Shown one piece after another: positions 28,011 to 36,767 of a stretch of DNA of 64,000 bases. Origin of the DNA: Pedobacter mucosus (GTDB taxonomy: Bacteria; Bacteroidota; Bacteroidia; Sphingobacteriales; Sphingobacteriaceae); NCBI RefSeq assembly GCF_022200785.1, contig NZ_CP087585.1:682001-746000 (forward strand), in the 5' to 3' direction. Within the stretch, counting starts at the first letter, position 1, and every line of letters starts with the position of its first letter. The notes below the pieces were generated by a model. It saw nothing but the letters and a program-made list of their open reading frames with translations, was not told the DNA's origin and did no database searches. The translations under genes were made by a program, and so were the position numbers.

Positions 28011-29336
28011 ATGATAAATTCAACGCTCTTAAAAAATTACAATATCGCCGAACCAAGTTTTATTAGAAACCCAATTGTTCCTTACTTAGAGAATGCAAAA
28101 ATTACCCAAAGCAGTTGGATAAAAGCGGTTCTAAAAACCCATCATAACTATAAAAACGAAGGTATAAGTTTATATATTCAACACCCAATTTGCGAAAACG
28201 TAGTTGCTTGCGAAGATGATATCATGCAAAACCAGGCGATGGTGCAAGCATACCTAAAGGCTTTAATAAAGGAATGGAAAATGTATGTAAAGATTTTAGG
28301 CGAAATGCCAAAAATTAATAAAATTCATTTTGGCGGTCAAGCTTTTGCCTTTTTTAATCCGAAAAATTTGGATCAATTGTTAAAAGGAATTTTATTAAAC
28401 GCCACTTTGGTTTCTGATGCAGCGATTTCTTTTAAGGCACATCCAGCAAATACAACCATGGCGCATTTAGAGGTTTTACATAAATTTGGTTTTAAAAGAT
28501 TAGATCTTGGTGTTCGAGAACTTAATTCGAGTGGTCAACTGTTAAATAATCATCAGTCTTTGTTATTACATGTTGCCGAAATTACAAATGCAGCAAGAAC
28601 GATTGGTTACAATTTTATAAACTTTGAGTTACCCTATGGCTTGCCTGGGCAAAGCATTTCCGGTTTAACAAATACGATTATTAAAGCAGTGCGCTTGCAA
28701 CCTGATCAAATTTTCTTTAATCCTTATGATCATGTTTCGTGGATTAAGCGAAGCCAAAGCCAATATGAAGAAAAAAATATTCCAATTGGAGATGAAAAAT
28801 TTGCCTTGTATCAATTGGGGAAAGTTTTGCTTCAAGAAAGCGGCTACAAAGATATTGGCATGAGTCATTTTGTAGCTAAAGACCGTTCATCGCAAACCAT
28901 TATAAACCAAAAATCGCAGCGATCTTTTGTAGAATATACCAATCAGCTAACTCATTCGCGCATCGGTTTAGGGGTTTCGGCGATCAGTGATAGTTGGGGA
29001 GCTTTTGCAAAAAATCCAAAAACAACAGAAGTTTACTTCGGTAAAATCGCTAAGGGAATACTCCCTTTTATTAACGGTCATTTGCTTAACCAGAGAGACA
29101 TCGGAATTAGAAAGCACATTTTTAATATCGTGTGCGAAGAAAAAACTTTGTACAATGATGGAATTCCTGAAGAAGTTTATTGCAGACTTTTGCCCTTAAT
29201 TAGAAATAGACTTATCTCAATAACGGAAAAAGAAATTAAAGTAAACACTAAAGGAAAGTTTTTTATTGGAAATATCTGTATGGCTTTAGATGAAAAGTTA
29301 TGGCTCAAGAATCAGGAGTCAGAACTTTTAGTTTAA
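28011..29336 (+). CDS. HemN-like protein lacking the radical-SAM cluster motif
   Basis: Homologous over its whole 441 residues to oxygen-independent coproporphyrinogen III oxidase HemN: GISLYIQHPIC (HemN SLYVHIPFC), INKIHFGGQAF (HWGGGTP), RLDLGVRELN (RLSMGVQDFN), ELPYGLPGQS (DLIYGLPKQT), IGMSHFVA (IGMDHFA), GLGVSAIS and the late GKFFIGNICM. But the CxxxCxxC that binds the 4Fe-4S cluster reads CENVVACE: C61 remains, position 65 is valine and 68 glutamate. The GGGTP SAM motif and the ExDP segment (here FKAHPANTT) are also lost. It therefore should not do radical chemistry. The frame is intact and the fold residues are conserved, so a new role (heme or metabolite binding, regulation) is more likely than simple decay; this is inference. 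Confidence 0.8.
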   Translation: MINSTLLKNYNIAEPSFIRNPIVPYLENAKITQSSWIKAVLKTHHNYKNEGISLYIQHPICENVVACEDDIMQNQAMVQAYLKALIKEWKMYVKILGEMPKINKIHFGGQAFAFFNPKNLDQLLKGILLNATLVSDAAISFKAHPANTTMAHLEVLHKFGFKRLDLGVRELNSSGQLLNNHQSLLLHVAEITNAARTIGYNFINFELPYGLPGQSISGLTNTIIKAVRLQPDQIFFNPYDHVSWIKRSQSQYEEKNIPIGDEKFALYQLGKVLLQESGYKDIGMSHFVAKDRSSQTIINQKSQRSFVEYTNQLTHSRIGLGVSAISDSWGAFAKNPKTTEVYFGKIAKGILPFINGHLLNQRDIGIRKHIFNIVCEEKTLYNDGIPEEVYCRLLPLIRNRLISITEKEIKVNTKGKFFIGNICMALDEKLWLKNQESELLV

Positions 29337-29357
29337 TCTGATTAGTAGAAAATTTGC

Positions 29358-29834
29358 ATGGAAGTTAAATCGAATATTACACTTAAAGCTGTTTGCTATC
29401 ATTGTGGAAGGTATTTACCAACGAAGACACATCAAGGAGGAGATAATTTTTGCTCTCCAAATTGTATAAGTATTTATAAAATGCTTTTTAAATATCATTT
29501 ATGTGAGTACTATAATTTTAACCAAAACCCATTTAACCAGTATAAAAGTCAAACGTTTTTAAATGATCTATATGATCCTAAAAAGGTTGCTCAACTGGTT
29601 AATTACAAGCATAATAATTTAAGCATTATTACTTTTCATATTCCTGCGATTGGTGGTAGCGGCTGCGTTTGGTTATTAACACGTCTTCATCAAATAAATT
29701 CTTCAATCTCAAGCTCCCGAGTAGATTTGCTCAAAAAACAAGTTGTAATCTGTTTTAACCATTATAATATCTCGTTAAGGCTGTTGGTAAATATCTTAAA
29801 TCAAATAGGTTATCAACCAATAATTCCGCAATAA
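29358..29834 (+). CDS. Free-standing N-terminal metal-binding region of a CcoI/FixI-type P-ATPase
   Basis: A 158-residue protein matching only the cytoplasmic N-terminus of the copper-exporting ATPase that serves cbb3 oxidase assembly in Bacteroidota. Residues 13-45 are the cysteine-rich domain (C13, C16, C32, C36; then YKML...LCEYYNFN). Residues 88-156 are a heavy-metal-associated fold (IGGSGCVWLLTRLHQINSSI, SSRVDLLKKQVVICF, NILNQIGYQP), but the CxxC copper site reads GSGC: C103 remains and the first cysteine is Gly100. The membrane and ATPase domains (some 600 residues in full-length proteins) are absent and no remnant follows. It lies 21 bases after the HemN-like gene, so the two are co-transcribed. 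Confidence 0.75.
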   Translation: MEVKSNITLKAVCYHCGRYLPTKTHQGGDNFCSPNCISIYKMLFKYHLCEYYNFNQNPFNQYKSQTFLNDLYDPKKVAQLVNYKHNNLSIITFHIPAIGGSGCVWLLTRLHQINSSISSSRVDLLKKQVVICFNHYNISLRLLVNILNQIGYQPIIPQ

Positions 29835-30154
29835 TGAGACGCCTATTGCTTGGTTAAACAAAAAATTTTTTCTGAAACATCATCAAATTTATGGAAATTT
29901 AAATACCCGAGCCGATTGCGTTTTTAATGAGAATTAGAATTTAATAATGAACTGCTTTAATGTTGTTGGAATTCCCTTTGGTCAATTAAATCTTCCAATT
30001 AAAAGCAATATGAATTTTCCATCGATTAATTATTAAATTTTTAACGCAGTTCACTACCTGCAAATTTAATACTTACATCAGTTAACTTTAAAACTATTTA
30101 GAGTAGATGATGTTCTAGACATGTTAATAACCATAATATTTAGTTTAAAAATAA
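29835..30154. other. Intergenic region, nothing recognised
   Basis: AT-rich DNA between the CcoI-like gene and the NarL-type regulator. I see no coding frame, strong hairpin or familiar operator in it. The region just before 30155 presumably holds the regulator's promoter. Confidence 0.4.
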
Positions 30155-30802
30155 ATGAAAAAAATCATTTTAGCAGATGATCACAAAGTGATTAGAGATG
30201 GTTTAAAAATGTTGTTGGAGTCTACTCATGAGTATCAAGTTGTGTTCGAGGCTGGAAATGGACAAGAAGTTATCGACGCAATTAATGGAGGAATTATACC
30301 TGATCTTATAATTTCTGATATTAATATGCCAAACATGGATGGCATTACAATGGTAACTAATATCAAACTTAACCATCCAGAAATACCAGTTCTTATTATA
30401 TCAATGCTCGAAGATGATACACATCTCCATAGCGTAATCAAAGCTGGAGCAAATGCGTTTTTAACAAAATCAGTAGATGCAGAAGAGCTTTTTTTTGGGA
30501 TAAAAAAAGTTTTAGCTGGCGAGAAATATGTGTGCTCCAGCTTGGCAGTTAAAATTATTGAAAAAGTGATTGCTCGTGAGGTATCTGAGCCAGCACTTTT
30601 GAATGGAACTGAATTTTCATCAAGAGAAATAGAAATTCTTCAGCTTATTGGAAAAGGATTAACAAACGCAGAAATGGCTGATAAACTTTTTATAAGCAGA
30701 CGTACTGTTGAAGGGCACAGACAAAATTTAATAGATAAAACAGGCGCTCGTAATACCGCAGTGCTGATGAGATTTGCCTATACAAAAGGACTGATAGACT
30801 AA
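30155..30802 (+). CDS. NarL/FixJ-type response regulator
   Basis: Receiver domain at about 2-120 (D9/D10 in ADDH, phosphoacceptor D55 in ISDINMPN, lysine in FLTKSVD) and a LuxR-type helix-turn-helix at about 150-212 (FSSREIEILQLIGKGLTNAE, then RRTVEGHRQNLI). It is a DNA-binding regulator of the family usually served by HisKA_3 kinases. The kinase encoded about 100 bases downstream instead has a HisKA-type SHDLKEPL box, so whether the two are partners is open. Confidence 0.9.
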   Translation: MKKIILADDHKVIRDGLKMLLESTHEYQVVFEAGNGQEVIDAINGGIIPDLIISDINMPNMDGITMVTNIKLNHPEIPVLIISMLEDDTHLHSVIKAGANAFLTKSVDAEELFFGIKKVLAGEKYVCSSLAVKIIEKVIAREVSEPALLNGTEFSSREIEILQLIGKGLTNAEMADKLFISRRTVEGHRQNLIDKTGARNTAVLMRFAYTKGLID

Positions 30803-30903
30803 TTTAATTTTACTTGTTTTACTATTATATACGAGGTAAACATTTCCTAGTGTTTTGCGTTTTATATCAAAATTACTTACTTATTAATTATCTAAACTTA
30901 AAA

Positions 30904-31989
30904 ATGCAGCAAGATTCTGATCAACAAATTTTTTTTGAAATGGGTAAGCTGTCCAAAGATGGATATTTTATATTTGATCTTAACGTAGGCAGCTTTACCT
31001 ATTTAAATAGTGCGTTCTGCACAATTTTTGACTTGGAAAGAGCGGTTATAATTAATGATCCTAAGTCTTTATTTAAACAATTTCACAAAGAGGATAATGA
31101 ACATCTAATTGATTGTTATCACGAGTTTTTAAAGAACAAAAAAGCCAAAAAGTATGTATTTAAGCTTGCTTTAGATTTTCAACAGGAAAAATATATTAAA
31201 TGTTCCATATTTTATTTAAGTGATAATGGCAAACAATCGGTTTCTGGTATTGTAGAAGATATCACGGTCGAGATGAATAATAAAATTCATATTGAGCAAA
31301 TAAACGGTCGTAAAAATGTTACGCTAGAGGTACTTTCACATGATTTGAAAGAGCCATTGGGCATGATAAAATTAACTGCTTCATCATTAGTTAGTAGACT
31401 TGGTAAATTACAAGAGGAAGAATTTAGGACTTCTTTAAAATTTATTAGTGATATGTGTGAGCGAAATTTGAAGCTGGTGAAAAGTATGATTAATCACGAA
31501 TTTCTGAAATCGGCAGTTGTCGCCATTAAAAAAGAAAGAGCAGATTTAGTTTGGGAAATTAAGGATATAGTTCGCTTTTATAGTCGTTCCCATTTAAGCG
31601 AAATTAGAACTTTCAATTTTACTTATTCGCACGAAAAGATTTTTTTAATGCTTGATAGCATGAAATTTCTACAAGTAATCAATAACCTAATATCAAATTC
31701 AATAAAGTTTACGAGCGACGGTGGGGTAATTGGTGTGCATGCTGAAGATCGTGAAACAACTGTGGTGATATCAGTTACTGATAATGGTATTGGAATACCT
31801 CAAGAAATTAGAAAAAATTTATTTGAGCACAGTAAAGAAGTTTTAAGAAAAGGCTTGAATGGTGAAGAATCTGGCGGATTGGGCATGAATATTATTAAAG
31901 AAATTGTCGACCTGCATAATGGCAGGATTTGGTTAGTTAGTGAAGTAGGAGTGGGAACAACATTCTATATAGAGTTGCCCAAAAATTGA
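30904..31989 (+). CDS. PAS-like sensor histidine kinase
   Basis: A 361-residue cytoplasmic kinase: an N-terminal PAS-like sensor (about 10-125; DGYFIFDLNVGSFTYLN, VSGIVEDITVE), HisKA with H146 in EVLSHDLKEPL, and a HATPase domain (NLISNSIKFTSDGG, GIGIPQEI, GGLGMNIIKEIV). The start is ATG 30904; a TTG 90 bases upstream would add a hydrophobic, less likely N-terminus. No membrane segment. It follows the NarL-type regulator on the same strand and ends just before a pair of hairpins. Confidence 0.85.
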   Translation: MQQDSDQQIFFEMGKLSKDGYFIFDLNVGSFTYLNSAFCTIFDLERAVIINDPKSLFKQFHKEDNEHLIDCYHEFLKNKKAKKYVFKLALDFQQEKYIKCSIFYLSDNGKQSVSGIVEDITVEMNNKIHIEQINGRKNVTLEVLSHDLKEPLGMIKLTASSLVSRLGKLQEEEFRTSLKFISDMCERNLKLVKSMINHEFLKSAVVAIKKERADLVWEIKDIVRFYSRSHLSEIRTFNFTYSHEKIFLMLDSMKFLQVINNLISNSIKFTSDGGVIGVHAEDRETTVVISVTDNGIGIPQEIRKNLFEHSKEVLRKGLNGEESGGLGMNIIKEIVDLHNGRIWLVSEVGVGTTFYIELPKN

Positions 31990-32046
31990 GTAGCTAACGC
32001 ATAAAAATAAGTATCACACTTGTTAAAACACAATCCCATTTTGTCT

Positions 32047-32080
32047 ATTGTATAAATTAGCAACAGTGATTTTATACAAT
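32047..32080 (+). terminator. Hairpin after the kinase gene
   Basis: A perfect ten-base inverted repeat, ATTGTATAAA (32047-32056) with TTTATACAAT (32071-32080), about 60 bases after the kinase stop. It is AT-only in most pairs and lacks a long T run, so termination strength is uncertain. It abuts a second hairpin. Confidence 0.4.
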
Positions 32081-32109
32081 ATGGAAGTGTTAAAATGGCA
32101 CTTCCATAT
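32079..32109 (-). terminator. Hairpin between convergent kinase and sigma-factor genes
   Basis: A perfect eleven-base stem, ATATGGAAGTG (32079-32089) with its complement (32099-32109), nine-base loop, starting five bases from the ECF sigma-factor stop. Short T runs on either side suggest a bidirectional terminator for the two convergent genes. Confidence 0.6.
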
Positions 32110-32113
32110 CGTT

Positions 32114-32623
32114 TTACTTATCGATATATTGTTTAAGGTATTTTTTCAGCTGCATTCTTGCTTGATGAATATGCGTTTTTACCGTTCCAATTGGCAGGCA
32201 AAGTTCATCAGCAATTTCCTGGTATTTATATCCTTCAAAATACCTGATAAAAGGAATCGCATAACTTTCTGGCAATTGCTTTAAAGCAATCTGAATATCC
32301 TGCATAGCAAAAGAACTTACTGCTGCGTTCGATGAAGCGCTATGATGTAAATTTGCAGAACTTATTTCATCTTCTTGAATGGTGTTGTCTCGGCGCTTTA
32401 AATTTTTATTGTAACTATTGATATACGTATTCTTCATAATTACAAAAAGCCAACCTTTAATGTTAGTGCCATCTTCAAATTTCGAAATAAAGCGAGTTGC
32501 TTTTAATAAAGTGTCTTGCAATAAATCATTGGCGTCATCAAAATCTTTAGTAAAATGCAGTGCATGCGAGTGCAAAGATTCTGCATGTAAATTGATTATT
32601 TCACTGAATTCGGCTTGAGTCAT
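32114..32623 (-). CDS. ECF-family RNA polymerase sigma factor
   Basis: A 169-residue sigma factor with region 2 (about 8-75; DANDLLQDTLLKATRF, GWLFVIMKNTYINSY) and region 4 (about 110-165; ALKQLPESYAIPFIRYFEG, YQEIADELCLPIGTVKTHI). It should direct core polymerase to a small regulon. No anti-sigma gene is adjacent; the divergent lipoprotein and membrane-protein genes are candidates for its targets or control, on position only. Group not determined. Confidence 0.88.
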   Translation of the reverse strand: MTQAEFSEIINLHAESLHSHALHFTKDFDDANDLLQDTLLKATRFISKFEDGTNIKGWLFVIMKNTYINSYNKNLKRRDNTIQEDEISSANLHHSASSNAAVSSFAMQDIQIALKQLPESYAIPFIRYFEGYKYQEIADELCLPIGTVKTHIHQARMQLKKYLKQYIDK

Positions 32624-32892
32624 ATTTTAGTTTTTTAGCAAAATTTAAAAAACAAATAAAATGCCAATCACTAATGATAAATAGGGTTTAATAGTCTGCT
32701 ACAGGTATAAATCGCGATAAGTATTTCTACTTGTTAACCAAGTTTTATAATAAATCAGTAAGGTTTATATATTGATTTTATAGTTAAGTTTTGATATGAA
32801 ACTATAAATAAAACATTCGTGATGTTTTTCTGGTTTAGAAATAAAATACTAAAAATTAGTTTCTACAAATTACTTACTATTAAATAAAGTTT

Positions 32893-33099
32893 ATGAAAAA
32901 CCACATCATTATATTTTTAGCGCTAATAACAATCGGATTTGCTTCATGTTCTGGTAACAAAGCAGATGGAACAAATAATGCAACTTACAGTACAATGGAT
33001 TCAGGAAAATCTACTTTAAGTGGCGATACAGTAACCAAGGATACCACTAAAATTTTGGATGATAGCACCTCAAATGCCCCGAAAATGCCAGGTCATTAA
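32893..33099 (+). CDS. Small predicted lipoprotein
   Basis: A 68-residue protein with a lipoprotein signal (MKNHIIIFLALITIGFASC; lipobox FASC, acylated C19) and a short mature part rich in Ser, Thr, Asp and Lys with no recognised domain. It is divergent from the ECF sigma factor and 27 bases upstream of the next gene, with which it is likely co-transcribed. Small lipoproteins of this kind are common in Sphingobacteriaceae; function unknown. Confidence 0.65.
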   Translation: MKNHIIIFLALITIGFASCSGNKADGTNNATYSTMDSGKSTLSGDTVTKDTTKILDDSTSNAPKMPGH

Positions 33100-33126
33100 A
33101 ATTATTATCAATAATAGATTATCAAA

Positions 33127-33744
33127 ATGAATAATTCTGAAATAGAAGATTATAGTAAACAAGTCATAAAGTTTAGTAAAAAAAATAGCAGTTTATTAGT
33201 GCTGAGTGCCATCTTAGGTTTTTCTTTGACTGCTCTATTACTCATTAAAAAAAGGAAAAATAGATCTACTTCAGCATTAAAAAGCAACGAACCTGATTTA
33301 AGTCAGGAACGTTATATTTTCAATATGATTACTGATGAAGGAAAGAAAAAAGTGCTAGTGGCCTCCAATGGCAATGTTTATGATGTGGAGTTAAATGATG
33401 AATTAGTTGGCCAAATTTGGCAAGATCCAGAAATTGGTGAACAATGGAATACAGATGACGAAGCGCTTGTTCCGTTTTTGCATGATCTTACTCGTGAGTT
33501 ATCCAATGCGTTTTCAAGAAAAGGATTTCCTTCACTTTTAAAAGGCATTTATCCAGAAATTGTTAAAACAGATTGGAAATCTACAGAAACGTTGGAAATT
33601 TCCATTTTAGACACTGCGGATTTGGAAGTATTTACAGCTTTTTTGAAAGATGAGCTTCCTAACATCGTTGAATTTAAATCACATATAGATTTGCTCGTTA
33701 AAAAAGAAAATGAAGCTTATTTCACCATAATTGGCGTAAATTAA
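33127..33744 (+). CDS. Hypothetical protein with one membrane segment
   Basis: A 205-residue protein with a hydrophobic segment at about 22-40 (SSLLVLSAILGFSLTALLLI) flanked by lysines, then a soluble alpha/beta-looking domain (ERYIFNMITDEGKKKVLV, DPEIGEQWNTDDEALVPF). I do not recognise a family. The topology is probably N-out with a cytoplasmic C-terminus by the positive-inside rule. It follows the small lipoprotein gene by 27 bases. Confidence 0.6.
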   Translation: MNNSEIEDYSKQVIKFSKKNSSLLVLSAILGFSLTALLLIKKRKNRSTSALKSNEPDLSQERYIFNMITDEGKKKVLVASNGNVYDVELNDELVGQIWQDPEIGEQWNTDDEALVPFLHDLTRELSNAFSRKGFPSLLKGIYPEIVKTDWKSTETLEISILDTADLEVFTAFLKDELPNIVEFKSHIDLLVKKENEAYFTIIGVN

Positions 33745-33919
33745 TTTTTAGCAAAGGAAGCTTTCTAAATTATATTTTACATTAAAACCTATTGCTAGCG
33801 TTACAGTTTAGGTTATTATAACCTATTATTCAGGTATTAAAGACAGATTTACAGGTATTTTTTCAAAGGTTTAATATTTATATACTTAATATATTTATAT
33901 AAACCTTAAACATAATACT

Positions 33920-34288
33920 GTGTTAAATATTTCATCCAGAATAAAAAAGATTTTAGCTGTAGATGATGATGCGTCAGTGCTTGAATTAATTCCCTTAATT
34001 TTTGAAAGTTACTTGGTAAAAGGAATTTCTACCATAGAAAATTTAGATAAAGTTATAGGTGATTTTAAACCAGATATTATTTTGCTTGATATAGTTATGG
34101 GTAATATCGATGGACGAACAATTTGTAATCAGCTAAAAAATAGCCTAATAACGGCTCATATTCCAGTTATATTACTTACCGCATCAATTCTCAAACCCGA
34201 TTCCATTCCCTGCAAATCAGATGCGATTCTAGAAAAACCTTTTGATATTTATCAATTAGAAGCTTTAGTGGAGCGACTAATTTTATAA
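33920..34288 (+). CDS. Single-domain response regulator
   Basis: A 122-residue receiver domain alone: acidic DDD at 15-17, phosphoacceptor D57 in LLDIVMGNIDG, threonine in LTAS and lysine in LEKPFD. It has no output domain, so it works by phosphotransfer or protein contact. The start is GTG 33920. Monocistronic; its kinase cannot be named. Several kinases in this stretch lack an adjacent regulator and are candidates. Confidence 0.82.
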   Translation: MLNISSRIKKILAVDDDASVLELIPLIFESYLVKGISTIENLDKVIGDFKPDIILLDIVMGNIDGRTICNQLKNSLITAHIPVILLTASILKPDSIPCKSDAILEKPFDIYQLEALVERLIL

Positions 34289-34431
34289 TTAGACATGAAG
34301 TTGTTCATGCCAATACTCACTTATAAAATTTAATATTTTCCAGTTAGCGGAGTTATTCTAGTTTGATAGAACTTTTGAATGAATTTTCATGTTGTAAACT
34401 TGTCATCTAGAAACAAGCTGTAATATGAATT

Positions 34432-35622
34432 ATGTTAAAAATCAACAGTAAGCTCTTTCCTAAAGCTGTAAAGCAGAATCTTAAAATCAGTGTAATTGTT
34501 CCGGTAAAAGACGAGGAGGAATTTATTTTTAATACACTCGAAGCCTTACGTCTTCAGGAAGATCACTTTGGAAACCCACTTGATAAAAATATATATGAGG
34601 TTTTAATTTTGATTAATAATTCTACTGATGAAAGTTTTTTAATCTGTACAGAATTTGCTTTAAACCATCCTGAATTTAATCTTCAAATTGCCAACATTAA
34701 TCTTTCTAAAGAGATCGCTTTTATTGGTACAGTTAGAAAAATGATGATGGATGAAGCTTGTGAACGCTTAATGTCTATTGGTGCAAATAAGGGAATAATT
34801 GCATCAACCGATGGCGACAGCGAAGTAGATAAAAACTGGGTTTATTGCATTATTAACGAAATGGAAAAGGGTGTAGATGTAGTTGGTGGTAGGATTTATC
34901 CGAAACAAGTTCCAGAAGATACCCGATGGCCTCACCTTCGAGATGTAACTTATAGATTTCTTGCCAGTAAACTAGAATCGATCATTGATCAATCAACTTA
35001 TGATCCATGGCCGCGTCATTTTCAATGTTACGGTGCAAGTGTAGCCGTTACTTGCGAAATTTATCAAAAAGTGGGTGGAATGCCTCCATTGCCTTTTTTA
35101 GAGGATGAAGAATTTCGAAGATTATTAAAAAGAATTGATGCGAAAATACGAAAATCTCCTTCAGTTAAAATTTACACTTCATCGAGATTTGTTGGTCGAG
35201 TTGAATTCGGTTTTTCTGTTCAACTTAAGCAATGGACAGAAATGCATTTTGCCAAACAGGAACAGTTGGTAGAATCACTTGATTCGTTATCCTATAAATT
35301 TATTAATAAAAGGAAACTCCGGATACTTTGGGAATTAAATAAGCAAAATACCATTCTTGCAGAGGATCTTTTGAACTGTAGTTTAGCATTATCGGTAGCA
35401 CATAATTGGCTTGCTGATAAGTTTTTTTCATCGGTTTATTTCGAAGGTTTATGGGAAGATATTGAAGATCAATTGCGCTTAACTGAAAATAAAAACATTA
35501 ATAGAACTACAATCGGACAAGCCATATCAGAACTGAGAATGTATTTTTCTGCGGATAAAAATTTAAAAGTTGTGCAAGAACAAAGTACAAAATCCAACCT
35601 TTCTTCAGGTTTGGCCGTATGA
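34432..35622 (+). CDS. Family 2 glycosyltransferase
   Basis: A 396-residue GT-A enzyme. LKISVIVPVKDEEEFIFNTL (about 17-36) opens the nucleotide-sugar domain, the metal-binding D-x-D equivalent is STDGDSEVDKNW near 126-137, and PFLEDEEFRRLLKR near 221-234 carries the likely catalytic acidic residues. No membrane helices are evident, so it is cytoplasmic. It is convergent with a four-gene minus-strand operon of two other glycosyltransferases, a deacetylase/methyltransferase fusion and an acyl-CoA-dehydrogenase-like gene and probably acts in the same pathway. Confidence 0.85.
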   Translation: MLKINSKLFPKAVKQNLKISVIVPVKDEEEFIFNTLEALRLQEDHFGNPLDKNIYEVLILINNSTDESFLICTEFALNHPEFNLQIANINLSKEIAFIGTVRKMMMDEACERLMSIGANKGIIASTDGDSEVDKNWVYCIINEMEKGVDVVGGRIYPKQVPEDTRWPHLRDVTYRFLASKLESIIDQSTYDPWPRHFQCYGASVAVTCEIYQKVGGMPPLPFLEDEEFRRLLKRIDAKIRKSPSVKIYTSSRFVGRVEFGFSVQLKQWTEMHFAKQEQLVESLDSLSYKFINKRKLRILWELNKQNTILAEDLLNCSLALSVAHNWLADKFFSSVYFEGLWEDIEDQLRLTENKNINRTTIGQAISELRMYFSADKNLKVVQEQSTKSNLSSGLAV

Positions 35623-35705
35623 TCTATTTACTTCAGAAATAGAATAAAATATCATTATGATTATGAGAACTCAAAGCTTATTTGAAATCAAAATAGATTA
35701 AATAG

Positions 35706-36767
35706 TTATTTATGATAAAGTTTATTGCCTAAACTTTGAATAGCATTTGCGATGTTATCTAAGGCATTACTATCAATTGTATTTTTCCAGTTAGGAGTAA
35801 TAAGCAGCATTTTATTGATTAGGAAATTCCAATCTATAGATTCAATTTCTTCAGGTAAAACGGTAAGGTAGCCATTGATGTTTTTTAATGATGCGGCCTT
35901 TTCCAACTGCTCGTCGAATGGTCGTGGTTCGGGAATTCCTATGAATCGTTTATTCAAAGAGGCTACTTCCATTACCGAATTATGCCCAGTATTGCCGATA
36001 ACTAAACTGCATTTGGTTATAATTTCAAACACATCATCAGCGAAATCGTAGAAAACAACATTTGATAAATTGGGTTTATCATTATCCAAAACATCACCTA
36101 AAACATGAAATGTAAATGTTTGGCATTTTGCTGCAATTTTTGAAACGGTATTTACATTTAAGGAGCTGCCACCTTTACCAATAATAATGGATATTTGATT
36201 ATTTGGTGCGGTCTCATCTTCTTTTTTAATCGTATCTAATCTTGAAAATCCTCCAGAAAATAAAGTTTTTTTCGTTATCCATTTATTTGCTGATCGATTT
36301 AAGTTTTTGCCATATGGTGCAATCAATAATTCGGCACATTTGTACGCCATAAGGTGTGCAGGATCGCTTCTAATTCCATGTTGGCGAATCACAATTGTCG
36401 GAATTCCGCATAACCTGGCTAACAAAGTTACCTCAACAGAAACATCAACAATTAATATCAACGGACCGTTTTTAGCAAAAAAATCACTTAAAATGGCCGC
36501 CCTTTCGCTTAGGCCATTTATGTTTAAAGGCGCATAATGTAATTCATCAACAAGTGTTCCGTTGCTATAATTTACATCATCAGTTGTTGGCGTATCTAAA
36601 GGTAAATCAACAATAGCGATCGCTTTATTTAAATTTTTGGATTGGATTTTTAGATTACTACCCAATAAAACAGGTTGATGCTGAATTAATTTTTCTGCTA
36701 TTTGAACTGCCCGCCTGTAATGACCTAAACCATGATGGTGAACATAAAATGCTACCCTAAAATCCAT
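35706..36767 (-). CDS. MurG-like (GT28 C-terminal) glycosyltransferase
   Basis: A 353-residue GT-B enzyme. The N-terminus has the glycine/histidine-rich VHHHGLGHYRRAVQIAE; the C-terminal domain has IIIGKGGSSLN and VIGNTGHNSVMEVASLNKRF, the donor-binding pattern shared by MurG and related UDP-sugar transferases. Substrates unknown. Its start overlaps the stop of the PIG-L/methyltransferase gene by one base, so the two are translationally coupled. Last gene of the operon. Confidence 0.75.
   Translation of the reverse strand: MDFRVAFYVHHHGLGHYRRAVQIAEKLIQHQPVLLGSNLKIQSKNLNKAIAIVDLPLDTPTTDDVNYSNGTLVDELHYAPLNINGLSERAAILSDFFAKNGPLILIVDVSVEVTLLARLCGIPTIVIRQHGIRSDPAHLMAYKCAELLIAPYGKNLNRSANKWITKKTLFSGGFSRLDTIKKEDETAPNNQISIIIGKGGSSLNVNTVSKIAAKCQTFTFHVLGDVLDNDKPNLSNVVFYDFADDVFEIITKCSLVIGNTGHNSVMEVASLNKRFIGIPEPRPFDEQLEKAASLKNINGYLTVLPEEIESIDWNFLINKMLLITPNWKNTIDSNALDNIANAIQSLGNKLYHK

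Noticed and set aside
28011..29336. Functional oxygen-independent coproporphyrinogen oxidase
   Set aside because: Two of the three radical-SAM cluster cysteines and the SAM-binding glycine motif are missing, so the HemN reaction is not expected.
32048..32284. Plus-strand frame starting in the hairpin region after the kinase
   Set aside because: It overlaps the terminators and the 3' end of the ECF sigma factor on the other strand; no family resemblance.
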